Notes: a model not told the origin generated them from the sequence alone. A DNA stretch of 64,000 nt from an uncultured Eubacteriales bacterium (GCA_900547975.1 URIX01000004.1:1-64000); one strand, 5' to 3'. Positions 25,342-34,698 are shown, counted from the first letter of the stretch. Numbers and translations: made by a program.

Positions 25342-26642
25342 CTTTTCGAGAGATAATTCGCTATCTGCGAATCGAATTTTTCCGCTCGTTCTTCAAAGTT
25401 TTCGTACAAATCGAAACTCTTGCTCGCGGGCGAGAAAAGTATGCTTTCGCATTTGAGTTCCTTTGCCGTCTCGAACGCTTCGGATATTGCGCTTTCGAGG
25501 CTGTCGCAAACTTGCACGTCGTTAAAGCCGCAAGTTTTTGCCGCCCGATATACAACATCTGCATTTTCGCCTTGCGCCGTGACCGCTTTGACGTTGCTCG
25601 GCAAGCGGGAAAACAAATTTACAAAGTCCTCGCCGCCCTTTTGTCCGCCGAGCATAAGCACGCAATCGCCCACGCTCGAGCACGCGCACAAGCACGCAGA
25701 TATGTTGGTGGACTTGCTGTCGTTGTAGACGTACACACCATCGGCAATCGCTATGAGTTGTCTGCGATAATGCGGACGTTTGAAGTCGGCAAGCGCAGAA
25801 GCCGTGCAGAACGCCGACACGCCCTTTATCATACATACGGCAACAGCCGCGAGTACGTTTTGAAGTTCGTCGCCCTTGAAGTCGATTTCCTCGACGGGTA
25901 TGACGGGATTGCCTCTGAAACATACGAATCCCGACGAAATGTACGCGCCGCTCGGCTCGGTATGCTCTGTCGAAAACGGAATCTTTTGAGATACCGCCTC
26001 GCAAACTATGTTTGCCACTTCTTCGTCGTCGGCGTTGAATACGAGATAGTCGCTCTCGCTCTGCGCGCGGAAGACGTTTGCCTTTGCGTTGACGTAGTTT
26101 TTCATCGTCGCGTGGCGTGTCAAATGGTCGGGTTTTATATTGAGCAACACCGCAATATCGGGCGAAAATCCCGCGCTGTTTTCCAGTTGATAACTGCTCG
26201 CTTCGATAACCGCCGTTTCGGTTGCGTCGAGTTTGTCGGCAATCGAGGAAAACGGCACGCCTATATTGCCTACGGCGTGCGAGTGTATTCCCGCCCTTTT
26301 GAGAATGTGGTCGATAAGCAGCGTCGTCGTGGTTTTGCCGTTCGTTCCCGTAATCGCGATTTGCTCTGCAACGCACACGCTCGAGGCGAGATTCAACTCG
26401 CTCGTGACGGTTTTGTTTTCAAGCCTCGCGTCCAAAAGGAAATCCTTGTCGGGATTTACCCCCGGACTCAACACGATTAAATCGGCGTCCTTGAATACGC
26501 CTATGCTGCTCGTCGCTCGCTCGCGCGTCGGGTCGTCATCGTAAATTATCGCCCTCGCGCCCTTTTCTCTCAACAATTCGTATGCGGAAATACCGCTCGC
26601 TCCCGCGCCGTATACAACGACGTTTCTGCCGACAAGTTTCAT
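25338..26642 (-). CDS. murD: UDP-N-acetylmuramoyl-L-alanine--D-glutamate ligase (MurD)
   Basis: Cytoplasmic ATP-dependent ligase adding D-Glu to UDP-MurNAc-L-Ala. The N-terminal Rossmann part (NVVVYGAGASGISAYELL), ATP loop AITGTNGKTTTTLL, EASSYQLEN, PDHLTRH and the C-terminal YNDSKSTNISA with LMLGGQKGG are all present in order. 434 residues, normal. Shares ATGA with mraY upstream and overlaps ftsW downstream. Confidence 0.96.
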   Translation of the reverse strand: MKLVGRNVVVYGAGASGISAYELLREKGARAIIYDDDPTRERATSSIGVFKDADLIVLSPGVNPDKDFLLDARLENKTVTSELNLASSVCVAEQIAITGTNGKTTTTLLIDHILKRAGIHSHAVGNIGVPFSSIADKLDATETAVIEASSYQLENSAGFSPDIAVLLNIKPDHLTRHATMKNYVNAKANVFRAQSESDYLVFNADDEEVANIVCEAVSQKIPFSTEHTEPSGAYISSGFVCFRGNPVIPVEEIDFKGDELQNVLAAVAVCMIKGVSAFCTASALADFKRPHYRRQLIAIADGVYVYNDSKSTNISACLCACSSVGDCVLMLGGQKGGEDFVNLFSRLPSNVKAVTAQGENADVVYRAAKTCGFNDVQVCDSLESAISEAFETAKELKCESILFSPASKSFDLYENFEERAEKFDSQIANYLSKR

Positions 26643-27640
26643 ATTGCCCTCGCAAATATCAGCGTCAGCGCGCCCCCTACCATACTCGCTACAAAGTATA
26701 TCGTCACGATTTTAGACTCGTGGTAGCCTTTCATCTCCAAGTGGTGATGAAACGGCGCCATAAGAAAAATACGTTTCTTTGTGAGTTTGTAGTAAAGCAC
26801 CTGCAATATAACTGATATGCCCGATACGACGTACATTATGCCCGATGTGACGATTAAAAGCGGATTTTTTGAAAAAATCGCGACGGTGGCGCACGCCGCG
26901 CCCAAAGCGAGAGAACCCGTGTCGCCCATCATTATCTTTGCGGGGAATCCGTTGAACACCAAATATCCGAGCAGTCCGCCCAACATAGATACGCAAAAAA
27001 CGCAAAGTGACAGAATCTCTTTTGCGTAATCGCCGTCGCCGCTCTTTATCGCATCGTCGTAGACGAAGTACAAAAGCATAGCAAACCACAAAAAGTACGC
27101 AACCGACGAATAACCCGCAAGTCCGTCCAGTCCGTCGGTGAGATTCACGCAGTTTGTCGTTGCGACATAGGCAATCACGACGAAAGGAATTATCCCCCAA
27201 TTCATATTCAGCGTATAGGTCGTAAACGGCAAATTTATCGCCGTGCCGATGTCCTTTGACGCGTACACGAACCAACCCGCAGCAAAACTGAGTCCGAGTT
27301 GCCCGATTATCTTCTGATACGGCTTCAAGCCGAGATTGCGAGTATAGCGGATTTTTATGAAATCGTCGAGGAATCCAAGCACGCAAAAACCGAACGTGAC
27401 CGCTATTGCCACGAGCGAGAATCGCTGAAATTCAACGAGCGAAAACACGAGCGTCGGAAGCAAAAATATAAATCCGCCCATAGTGGGCGTTCCGCTCTTG
27501 TACTCGTGCTGTTTGACGTAGCCGAGAACGGTTTGCTTGGCTTTTAGTTTGCTCATCAGTTTTATGACGAGCGGCGCAACCGAAAGCGAGAGCGCGACCG
27601 ACGCTATAAAATACAATAAAATTTTTACGAGCGCGCTCAC
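26639..27640 (-). CDS. mraY: Phospho-MurNAc-pentapeptide transferase (MraY)
   Basis: Integral membrane enzyme transferring phospho-MurNAc-pentapeptide to undecaprenyl phosphate (lipid I). Signatures are GTPTMGGFIFLLPT, FLDDFIKIRYTRNLGLKPYQKI, TNCVNLTDGLDGLAG, KIMMGDTGSLALGA and MAPFHHHLEMKGYHESKIV. Start overlaps the murE stop by 4 bp, so murF is absent from its usual place between the two. Confidence 0.97.
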   Translation of the reverse strand: MSALVKILLYFIASVALSLSVAPLVIKLMSKLKAKQTVLGYVKQHEYKSGTPTMGGFIFLLPTLVFSLVEFQRFSLVAIAVTFGFCVLGFLDDFIKIRYTRNLGLKPYQKIIGQLGLSFAAGWFVYASKDIGTAINLPFTTYTLNMNWGIIPFVVIAYVATTNCVNLTDGLDGLAGYSSVAYFLWFAMLLYFVYDDAIKSGDGDYAKEILSLCVFCVSMLGGLLGYLVFNGFPAKIMMGDTGSLALGAACATVAIFSKNPLLIVTSGIMYVVSGISVILQVLYYKLTKKRIFLMAPFHHHLEMKGYHESKIVTIYFVASMVGGALTLIFARAI

Positions 27641-29070
27641 CTTGCGTACCTCGCAATCATATCGAAATCGCTGTACGGAATCTTTTTGCCCTTAATTTCG
27701 AGATAGTTTTCGTTGCCCTTGCCCGCAAGCACGAGTGTGTCGCCTTCTTCCATTTCCGAAAGCGCGAATCTGACCGCTTCGGGTCTGTCTACTATACACT
27801 TTACGTCCTTTATCGTCACGCCCCATTCGATTTGCCTGATTATGTCGAAAGCGTCCTCGCTTCTGGGATTATCGCTCGTCAAAATTATATAATCGCTGTA
27901 TTTCGAGGCGATTTTACCCATTGCCGCGCGCTTGGTTTTGTCGCGCTCGCCGCCGCAACCGAACAAGGTTATAAGCCTCGATTTCGTAATCGTTCTCGCC
28001 GTGGACAAAAGGTTTTTCAAACCCTCGGGCGTATGCGCAAAGTCAACGATTATCGTGCCTTTTTCGGTGTGTAAAACGGAAAATCTGCCCTTAACCGCCT
28101 TGATTTTCCTCACCGCGTGCATTATGGTTTCGCCGTCTATGCCGAGTTCGCGGGCAACGCTCATCGCGCCCAAAAGATTGTATACGTTAAACTCGCCGAA
28201 CAGCGAGGATTTGACGTCGATTATCTCATCATTGAGATTGGCGACGAACTTCACGCCGTCTATGTCCTCGACAACGTTCACCGCGAAGCAGTCGGCAGGA
28301 TTGTACAAGCCGTAACTTACGGTTTTTATATCCTTTCTTCCTTCCAACCTCGACAAAAGTATGCGACCGCTTTCGTCGTCTACGTTGATTATCGCCGTCT
28401 TGGCGTTGCCGTTCTCGAAATAGGACATTTTTACGCTTTGATAGTTGGAAAAATCCTTGAAATAGTCGAGATGGTCTTGCGATACGTTCGTCAAAATCGC
28501 AACGTCCGCTTTCAAATCGCCGAGTTTTTCGAGATATATGGCGTGCGCACTGACTTCGGCAATCACCACGTCGACGCCCCTCGTGCGCATTTTGAAAAAC
28601 AGTTCGTTGAGTTCGTACGGGTCGGGCGTGGTGAGGCTCTGTCCCACCTTTTCACCGAGAATATAGTGACCTTCCGTGCCGATAAGTCCCGTTTTCACGC
28701 CTGCGAAAGTCAGAACGGAATCTATATAATGCGCCGTCGAGGTTTTGCCGTTCGTACCCACAACCGCAATGAATTTCATACCTTCCATAGGGCGCAAAAA
28801 CCGATTCTGACACACTTGCGCGTACGCTTTGCGCGCGTCGGTCACGAGAACGTATTTTCCGCTTTCGGGTTCTTTTTGAGTGAGCGCGATAAAATCGCAA
28901 TCTATTTCGCAAAGATGGTTGTTGCCGTCGTCGTTCACGCCCTCGAGACATACGAACAAATCGCCGTCCTCAACCTTTCTCGAATCGATTTTTATCTCTT
29001 TTATTTCCGCGTTCAAATCCACGTTCGTCTTTTGAATCTCTACGCCGTAAAGCAAGTTTTCAAGTTTCAT
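27637..29070 (-). CDS. murE: UDP-MurNAc-tripeptide ligase, meso-diaminopimelate type (MurE)
   Basis: Adds the third residue to the stem peptide. ATP loop VVGTNGKTSTAHYIDSVL, HAIYLEKLGDLKADVAILTNVSQDHLDYF, and the DNPR motif (LTSDNPRSEDAF) that selects meso-diaminopimelate rather than lysine. 477 residues. A long bulged hairpin lies directly upstream of its TTGGAGGA ribosome site. Confidence 0.96.
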   Translation of the reverse strand: MKLENLLYGVEIQKTNVDLNAEIKEIKIDSRKVEDGDLFVCLEGVNDDGNNHLCEIDCDFIALTQKEPESGKYVLVTDARKAYAQVCQNRFLRPMEGMKFIAVVGTNGKTSTAHYIDSVLTFAGVKTGLIGTEGHYILGEKVGQSLTTPDPYELNELFFKMRTRGVDVVIAEVSAHAIYLEKLGDLKADVAILTNVSQDHLDYFKDFSNYQSVKMSYFENGNAKTAIINVDDESGRILLSRLEGRKDIKTVSYGLYNPADCFAVNVVEDIDGVKFVANLNDEIIDVKSSLFGEFNVYNLLGAMSVARELGIDGETIMHAVRKIKAVKGRFSVLHTEKGTIIVDFAHTPEGLKNLLSTARTITKSRLITLFGCGGERDKTKRAAMGKIASKYSDYIILTSDNPRSEDAFDIIRQIEWGVTIKDVKCIVDRPEAVRFALSEMEEGDTLVLAGKGNENYLEIKGKKIPYSDFDMIARYAR

Positions 29071-29086
29071 AAGTTGCGTCCTCCAA

Positions 29087-29132
29087 GGGTTGATACACTC
29101 ATAATAATGAGTGTAGAAAATATTATCAACCC
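29087..29132 (-). promoter_or_regulatory. Bulged hairpin in the murE leader
   Basis: Between spoVD and murE, GGGTTGATA pairs with TATCAACCC and an inner ACACTC...GAGTGT stem stacks beneath it, with about 10 extra nt on one side. No T-run follows, and the structure ends just before the murE ribosome site, so it may affect translation or RNA processing rather than terminate. Confidence 0.5.
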
Positions 29133-29170
29133 AACCGCAATCTTAGACAAAAACGGAAAATCTTTTCGCT

Positions 29171-31105
29171 TTATTCGGTCAGCAAAAGCACTGCGTTTCG
29201 CTTGTCCACTTTCACCCCCGCGAGCGGATATTGCCCCGTGACAGAGTTGCCCTCGCCGTCCGTTTCGCAGTACAAGCCGAGTTTGCGAAGTCGGTTTTTC
29301 GCTTCGTTTACGCTCATACCCTCGAAGGACGGAAGGATAAATTCCTCGCCGATAATCTCTTTTTCCTCGCCCGTATACCGAGGCTCGATTCCGAGATAGG
29401 CAAACACGCTCTCGAATATATCTCCCACCATAGGCGCGGCAACGAGCGAACCGTAATACATATACCCTTGCGGCTCGTCAACTATGAAAAGCACGCCGTA
29501 GTTTGCGCCCTCGCTCACCGAAAATCCGAGAAAGGACGAGATATATTTGCCTCTTGCAATCTGACCGTTTTCGTACTTTTGCGCCGTACCCGTTTTGCCG
29601 AGTATCTTGTAGCCCGCAACGTACGCGCCCATGCCGCTTCCCGTCGTGACGACGCGTTGCAAAAGTTCGCGCATAATGTTCGACGTGGATTCGGATATAA
29701 CCCTATCGCCGCCGGAAAGCGAGTAATTCGCAATCGTTTGCGAATTTGACTTCACTTCGCTCATAACGTGCGGCGCAACCTTGATTCCGCCGTTTATCAC
29801 GCTCGAAGTAGAAGCCAAAAGCCCTATCGGCGTAACCGCGACCGCTTGCCCGAAGCCTATACGAGCAAGGTCCACGTTTTTGACGAGATTGCGGTCAATG
29901 AATATGCCGCTCGTTTCACCGGTCATATCCACGCCCGTTTTTCGAGTAAGACCGAACGCGGACAGATAGTCGTAAAACGAGTTCGTTCCCATTCGCAAAG
30001 CACATTCCATAAACACGCAGTTGCAACTGCCCTCGACCCCTTGTCCGAAATCGATTGAGCCGTGACCTTTCGCTTTCCAACATCGGATTTTCTTGCCGTC
30101 CACCACTTTCGACCCCGCGCAATAGAATCTGTCGCTCGTGTGCACCTTGCCGGAATCGAGCGCGGCGGCAGACGTCAGAATTTTGAACGTAGACCCCGGT
30201 TCGTATACCGTTGAAATTATGCGGCTTTTCGAACTTTCGAACAGCAACGTCAAATCGTCGCGCGGCACGTTGTTCAAGTCGAAAGACGGATATTCGCAAA
30301 GCGCGGCAATTCCGCCGTTCGAATAGTCCATAACTATGCAGGCAACCCCTTTGGGATTGAATTTCGCAACCGCGTTGCGCACCGCGCCTTCGACTATGCT
30401 CTGTATGCCTGCGTCGAGCGTGGTTTTCACGTCGAGTCCTGCAACCGCTGGCAAATAGTAGCCCGATTCCTTGTTTAGCGAACGCCCGACAAGGTCGGTT
30501 TCCGTCAATATCTTGCCGTTTACGCCCGTCAGATATTTGTCGTAGTAGGCTTCGAGGCCCGTCTGTCCGAATCCGTCGCTCGAACAGAATCCCAGCACTT
30601 GCGTCATAAAATCGCCGTAGGGATAATAGCGGTAATTGTCCTCCGAATAGTAGATTCCTTTGAGACCCGACTCGTATATTCTGTTGAGTTGCTCTTTGGT
30701 CACTTTCGTTGCGACGGTAACTTCGCTCGTGCGTTTTGAAATCTTTTCGAGAGTGCTGTCGTACGGATAGCCGAAAACGTCGCACAATAAGTTTGCAACC
30801 GCCTCTTTGTCGGGCGTGTTGCTCGGGCGAACGTACAAATTGTATCTCGTTGACGTCGAAGCAAGCACTTTTCCGTTTTTGTCGAGAATCTGCCCTCTCG
30901 GCGCGTCGGTTGGCACGTCACGAAGCCATTGATCGACCGCTTTCACTTGCAAGGATTCACCCTCGACAACTATCACCGCAAACATTTTGGCGAATATTCC
31001 CACAAACAAAAAGACCATCAGCAATAGAATTGCCGACAGCCTTTTTGTTGGATTATAAAGAAGATTGGGTTTTGTATGCTTTTTTGATTTATACGCGAAC
31101 TTCAT
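29171..31105 (-). CDS. spoVD: Class B penicillin-binding protein, SpoVD/FtsI type, one PASTA domain
   Basis: Septal transpeptidase. One membrane anchor at about 22-46; N-terminal linker domain with RGQILDKNGKVLA. The transpeptidase motifs are GSTFK (SxxK), SCN (SxN) and GKTGTAQK (KTG). A single PASTA domain at the C-terminus starts LPSFEGMSVNEAKNRL. The single PASTA and length of 644 fit SpoVD of Bacillus rather than the two-PASTA PBP2B. As the only class B PBP in this cluster it may serve vegetative division too. Confidence 0.92.
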   Translation of the reverse strand: MKFAYKSKKHTKPNLLYNPTKRLSAILLLMVFLFVGIFAKMFAVIVVEGESLQVKAVDQWLRDVPTDAPRGQILDKNGKVLASTSTRYNLYVRPSNTPDKEAVANLLCDVFGYPYDSTLEKISKRTSEVTVATKVTKEQLNRIYESGLKGIYYSEDNYRYYPYGDFMTQVLGFCSSDGFGQTGLEAYYDKYLTGVNGKILTETDLVGRSLNKESGYYLPAVAGLDVKTTLDAGIQSIVEGAVRNAVAKFNPKGVACIVMDYSNGGIAALCEYPSFDLNNVPRDDLTLLFESSKSRIISTVYEPGSTFKILTSAAALDSGKVHTSDRFYCAGSKVVDGKKIRCWKAKGHGSIDFGQGVEGSCNCVFMECALRMGTNSFYDYLSAFGLTRKTGVDMTGETSGIFIDRNLVKNVDLARIGFGQAVAVTPIGLLASTSSVINGGIKVAPHVMSEVKSNSQTIANYSLSGGDRVISESTSNIMRELLQRVVTTGSGMGAYVAGYKILGKTGTAQKYENGQIARGKYISSFLGFSVSEGANYGVLFIVDEPQGYMYYGSLVAAPMVGDIFESVFAYLGIEPRYTGEEKEIIGEEFILPSFEGMSVNEAKNRLRKLGLYCETDGEGNSVTGQYPLAGVKVDKRNAVLLLTE

Positions 31106-31871
31106 ATTGAGAATCTATTGCAAAAGATTCCGTATTATTCGCTTCTTGGCTCGCTTTTATTTGCGAAGTGGGCGTAACCGCCTTGCCTTGATTGATTTTG
31201 GTTGCGTTCACAATGATGAGCGACGCAACGAGCGCGATTACGGCAAGATATACGCCGAGTATGATTTTGCCTTTCGTGTTGAGACGAGCGCGTTGTTTTT
31301 GTTCGCTGACGTTTTGAGTTTTTTGAGCCTTGCGGGCAAAAAGTCCAGTGCGCCCTACCGCTTGTTGCGCGCTATCCTCGAATACGGGCGTGTTGCTCAT
31401 CTCGTTGTGCGCAAGTCTTGCGTATAGTTCTTGGTCGCTCGCTCTCTCGGTGTCCTGCGCCGTAAACTCGTAGAATCCTTGATGTGCGGGCGCGGATTGG
31501 CGTACTTGCGGCTCGGCATATTGCACTTGGTCGTAAGTTTGAACGGGCGCTTGCTCTTGATATTGAACGGGCGCGTATTGCGCTCTTTGTTGCAAGGAAT
31601 CGTAGAAGGGATATTCTCTTTGTTGATATTCGACGGCTTGCGGCGCGACGTAAGGACGCGACGCTTCGTAATTTCTCACACTCTCGGTCGAACGAACTTC
31701 CCTTGCGGGTGCCATATCGAAATTATAACGCGAGTTTTGAACGGGTTGTGCTTGCGTATATTGATTTGCGCGCGAAGTCTTGAAGTCTTCGTAAGAGGGA
31801 AAACTCTCAACGTTGCCGCTTGCGACTTCTCTTGTGTTTCTGCCCAACAATTCGTCTAATGTGATTGCCAT
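31089..31871 (-). CDS. Single-pass membrane protein at the FtsL position
   Basis: Lies between rsmH and the septal PBP gene, which it overlaps by 17 bp: exactly where ftsL normally is. It is unlike standard FtsL (about 100-120 residues, short cytoplasmic tail, long coiled coil outside). Here a Gln/Tyr/Pro/Ala-rich, probably disordered cytoplasmic part of about 200 residues precedes one membrane helix (about 203-221), with only about 38 residues outside. The N-terminus MAITLDELLGRNTREVASG looks conserved-type. Either a divergent FtsL analogue or a different divisome protein. Confidence 0.6.
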   Translation of the reverse strand: MAITLDELLGRNTREVASGNVESFPSYEDFKTSRANQYTQAQPVQNSRYNFDMAPAREVRSTESVRNYEASRPYVAPQAVEYQQREYPFYDSLQQRAQYAPVQYQEQAPVQTYDQVQYAEPQVRQSAPAHQGFYEFTAQDTERASDQELYARLAHNEMSNTPVFEDSAQQAVGRTGLFARKAQKTQNVSEQKQRARLNTKGKIILGVYLAVIALVASLIIVNATKINQGKAVTPTSQIKASQEANNTESFAIDSQYEVRV

Positions 31872-32002
31872 ATCTACCCCTTTTAGATTATCGATTTTCT
31901 TTTTTTAACCCTGATAGAATATCGATTTCCCTTCTTTATAATTTTCTTGTTTTTTATTTTTGTTTTTGTTTGTTTTTCGTTGTCGTTTTGCCGTTTTATC
32001 GT

Positions 32003-32938
32003 CTACAATCTCTCGACGATTCTAAGTTTCGCACTTTGCGAGCGCGAGTTGGTTTTGAGTTCTTCCTCGCTTGCGACGATTGGTTTTTTGTTGACCAACT
32101 CGACTTCCTTCACCTTTCCGCATACGCACACGGGAAAGTCGGGCGGACAAGTGCAAGAGAGATTGAGTTCTCGAAACGCCGATTTGACGATTCTGTCTTC
32201 GAGCGAATGAAAGGTGATAACCGCCATTCTACCGCCCTTTTTAAGACGTCGTGCCATTTGAGTTATCGCTTCGTCCAAAGCGTTGAGTTCGCCGTTCACC
32301 GCAATGCGTATCGCTTGAAACGTGCGCTTTGCCGGGTGTCCGAATTTCCATCTCGTCTTTGCGGGATAACTGTCTTCAACTATCTTTGCAAGTTCGAGCG
32401 TGGTTTCAATCGGCTTTTCCTTTCTTCTTGCGACTATGTTTTTTGCAATAACTCTTGCAAGTTTTTCTTCGCCGTAATCGAAAAGAATGTTTGCGATTTC
32501 TCTTTCGTCGTATCCGTTCACGATGTCGTAGGCGGTGAGAGGTTGCTCTCTGTCCATACGCATATCGAGCGGTGCGTCTTTCATATAACTGAATCCTCTT
32601 TCGGCATTGTCCAGTTGATAACTGCTTACGCCGAGGTCGAGCAGGATTCCGTCAACCTCGCCTATCCCGAGCGAATCGAGTTCGGATATGAGGTTTTTGT
32701 AGTCGTCGTGTACAAACGTAACCTTGTCTTTGTACGGTGCGAGCCTTTCGGAAGCGGCTTTCAATGCGTCGCTGTCGCGGTCCACCGCAACGAGCCTTCC
32801 GCCCTCGCCGAGCCTCTTGACGATTTCAATCGAGTGTCCCGCGCCGCCGACCGTGCCGTCGACGTAGATTCCGTCGCTCTTGATTTTCAGTCCGTCGAGA
32901 CATTCGTTCAACATCACGGGTACGTGTGCAAATTCCAT
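32003..32938 (-). CDS. rsmH: 16S rRNA (cytosine1402-N4)-methyltransferase RsmH (MraW)
   Basis: SAM-dependent methyltransferase acting on 16S rRNA C1402. The start MEFAHVPVMLNECLDGL, SAM site VDGTVGGAGHS, LGVSSYQLDNAERGFSY, and ITFHSLEDRIVKSAFRE are hallmark segments. 311 residues. Begins 3 bp after mraZ ends. Confidence 0.97.
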   Translation of the reverse strand: MEFAHVPVMLNECLDGLKIKSDGIYVDGTVGGAGHSIEIVKRLGEGGRLVAVDRDSDALKAASERLAPYKDKVTFVHDDYKNLISELDSLGIGEVDGILLDLGVSSYQLDNAERGFSYMKDAPLDMRMDREQPLTAYDIVNGYDEREIANILFDYGEEKLARVIAKNIVARRKEKPIETTLELAKIVEDSYPAKTRWKFGHPAKRTFQAIRIAVNGELNALDEAITQMARRLKKGGRMAVITFHSLEDRIVKSAFRELNLSCTCPPDFPVCVCGKVKEVELVNKKPIVASEEELKTNSRSQSAKLRIVERL

Positions 32939-32941
32939 TTT

Positions 32942-33385
32942 TTACACCCCGTACTTTTTGAGGTCCTGAATCATCTTGTCGATCTTGCTCGGATCGAGCA
33001 CGCCGTATCTCGCGTCCCAAGCCTCCGCCGGCCAAACTTCGAGATAAGTTGCCTTTCCGACAAAAACCATTTCTTTGTCGATGCCGAATTTCTCTTTTAT
33101 GTTTTTGTCGAGAGAAACTCTGCCCTGTGCGTCTTCTTCGAGAGGTCCGCTGAACGAGAACACCGTCGAAGTGAATTCGTCCGTGTCGGACGTGTACGGA
33201 TTTTGGTTGATGAAAGGTGCGAACATTTCCTCGAATCTTTCTTCGGGAACGATGTACAAGCAACCGTTCTTGCCCGGAAGGTAATACGGGTTCGAGCCAA
33301 GTCCTTCGCGGAACTTGACGGGAATCCTGAACCTATTTCTCTCGTCGAGTTGATGACGAGCGTTTCCAAGCATAAATTTCGGCAT
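32942..33385 (-). CDS. mraZ: Transcriptional regulator MraZ
   Basis: First gene of the division/wall cluster; MraZ represses its own operon in bacteria studied. Two AbrB-like halves: FMLGNARHQLDERNRFRIPVKFRE and SGPLEEDAQGRVSLDKNIKEKFG, each with the D-x-x-R-R/G-R-x-x-hydrophobic motif. 147 residues, normal. A near-consensus promoter is 43-71 bp upstream of the start. Confidence 0.96.
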   Translation of the reverse strand: MPKFMLGNARHQLDERNRFRIPVKFREGLGSNPYYLPGKNGCLYIVPEERFEEMFAPFINQNPYTSDTDEFTSTVFSFSGPLEEDAQGRVSLDKNIKEKFGIDKEMVFVGKATYLEVWPAEAWDARYGVLDPSKIDKMIQDLKKYGV

Positions 33386-33427
33386 TTGCTTTTCCTTTTG
33401 AGGGGCGCTTCACCCTTCACGCTTGTT

Positions 33428-33456
33428 ATTGTATAACAATATAAACGACTTGTCAA
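33428..33456 (-). promoter_or_regulatory. Vegetative promoter of the mraZ cluster
   Basis: On the minus strand TTGACA (33451-33456), 17-nt spacer, TACAAT (33428-33433). The MraZ repeats known from other phyla (spaced GTGGG/GGGTG) are not obvious, apart from one GGGTG just downstream of the -10. Confidence 0.75.
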
Positions 33457-33798
33457 CGAAAATTTTCCAATTTTGACCCAAAATTTTTTCGAGTATTTAG
33501 TATGGATTATAGACTTTATACAATTTTAATTATGTTCACAAGTAAACTATATACAAACCGCAATTTTTGTCGTATAATCGTTTTCCGAAAAGTCGTCTTT
33601 TCAGTGGATTTTGCCTTGAAAACACGCAAAATCATTATAAATTTTCGCTCGATACAACGCTTATTATCCCCTATTTTCAACCTATATTTGCGCGCGTTTT
33701 TGCCACTTTCCGCCACTTTTCGAGCAGAAAATTTTTGCGTTAGCAACAAAAAATCTCATATCGCATATATTGTGGCAAATATAAAAGGAGGTAAAAAG
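33457..33798. other. Intergenic region between divergent mraZ and the Cys-containing protein gene
   Basis: About 340 bp, AT-rich, with no convincing ORF or strong hairpin. The last 20 bp hold an AAAGGAGG ribosome site for the plus-strand gene. I could not place its promoter. Confidence 0.5.
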
Positions 33799-34431
33799 AT
33801 GTCTTTTTGCAACAACAACTCTACGATAGACAGATGTCCCGGGAACATCAACGGCAATCCGATGAACGGCTTGTGTGAAAAAGTTTGCATTCAGACCACC
33901 AAAATCTTCGACGCCTGCATGATGCAGACAAGCATAGATTCTACGGTGGCTCTCACGAACATTTCGCCTGCAAACCCCACTCTTCCGCTCACATTCGTCA
34001 GCGGCTCGTCAACCTCGTCGGTCGGCACGATTACCGCCCTCACGATAACACCGATTGCCGACAGAGCGGGACTTTCAAGAGTAACCGCAACGATTTCGAT
34101 ACCCGTTCAAATCGCCTACACCGACGCAAACGGCGTTGCAGGCACGGGCACGAGCACCGTGAGTATCGCCCAAGACGTGGTTATGTGCGTGCCGTCGGGC
34201 AGCGTAATTTCGCCCGTCATCGCGGCAACCGTCAATATGGCTTCGCCGAGAGGTACTTACGTGAGCGACTACACGTTCTCGATAACTTGTTGCGTTACTG
34301 TCATTCTCAGCGTGCAAGCACCCGTCAATCTTCTCGTACCGTCCTACGGCTACTGCAAGATTCCGCCCTGCACGGAATTCAGCCAAGACGCTTGTCAAGG
34401 CGTGTTCGATTTGCCCTTGTTCCCGTCTTGA
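33799..34431 (+). CDS. Cysteine-containing protein of unknown function, possible spore surface protein
   Basis: A 210-residue protein with an excellent ribosome site (AAAGGAGGT). The N-terminal part is Asn/Cys-rich and contains CEKVCIQTTKIFDACM. The middle is Thr/Ser/Ala/Val-rich and probably all-beta, and the C-terminus has cysteines in SITCCVTVIL and YCKIPPCTEF, plus QDACQG. There is no signal peptide or membrane segment. Cysteine-rich, beta-type proteins without export signals are common among clostridial spore coat and exosporium components, and the window is rich in sporulation genes, but this role is inference. Stands alone, flanked by its own terminator hairpins. Confidence 0.75.
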   Translation: MSFCNNNSTIDRCPGNINGNPMNGLCEKVCIQTTKIFDACMMQTSIDSTVALTNISPANPTLPLTFVSGSSTSSVGTITALTITPIADRAGLSRVTATISIPVQIAYTDANGVAGTGTSTVSIAQDVVMCVPSGSVISPVIAATVNMASPRGTYVSDYTFSITCCVTVILSVQAPVNLLVPSYGYCKIPPCTEFSQDACQGVFDLPLFPS

Positions 34432-34452
34432 CAAACAAGAGCAACCGAACGA

Positions 34453-34512
34453 CAATTCGATAAAATCGAATTGAAACATAAAAGGCGCGAAAAAATTCCG
34501 TGCCTTTTATGT
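34453..34512 (+). terminator. Two consecutive hairpins after the Cys-containing protein gene
   Basis: CAATTCGAT/ATCGAATTG (34453-34473) is followed by ACATAAAAGGC/GCCTTTTATGT (34476-34512). The second acts plausibly as terminator, although its T-run is poor. Confidence 0.55.
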
Positions 34513-34698
34513 CGTTGTTCGATTTTCAAAACATTTCATATCTTCTATGTTTTTTTGATTTGTCACTCGTCAAAAAATTCAATCGTTTTATTCTTATTAT
34601 GCCGCTCGATATTTCGTTTTACCGTATTTTCTATTTGCCGCTCTTTTCTTTTATATCGCATTTTTTTCTTTCGTTATTTCCCGATTTTACGTCAATAA

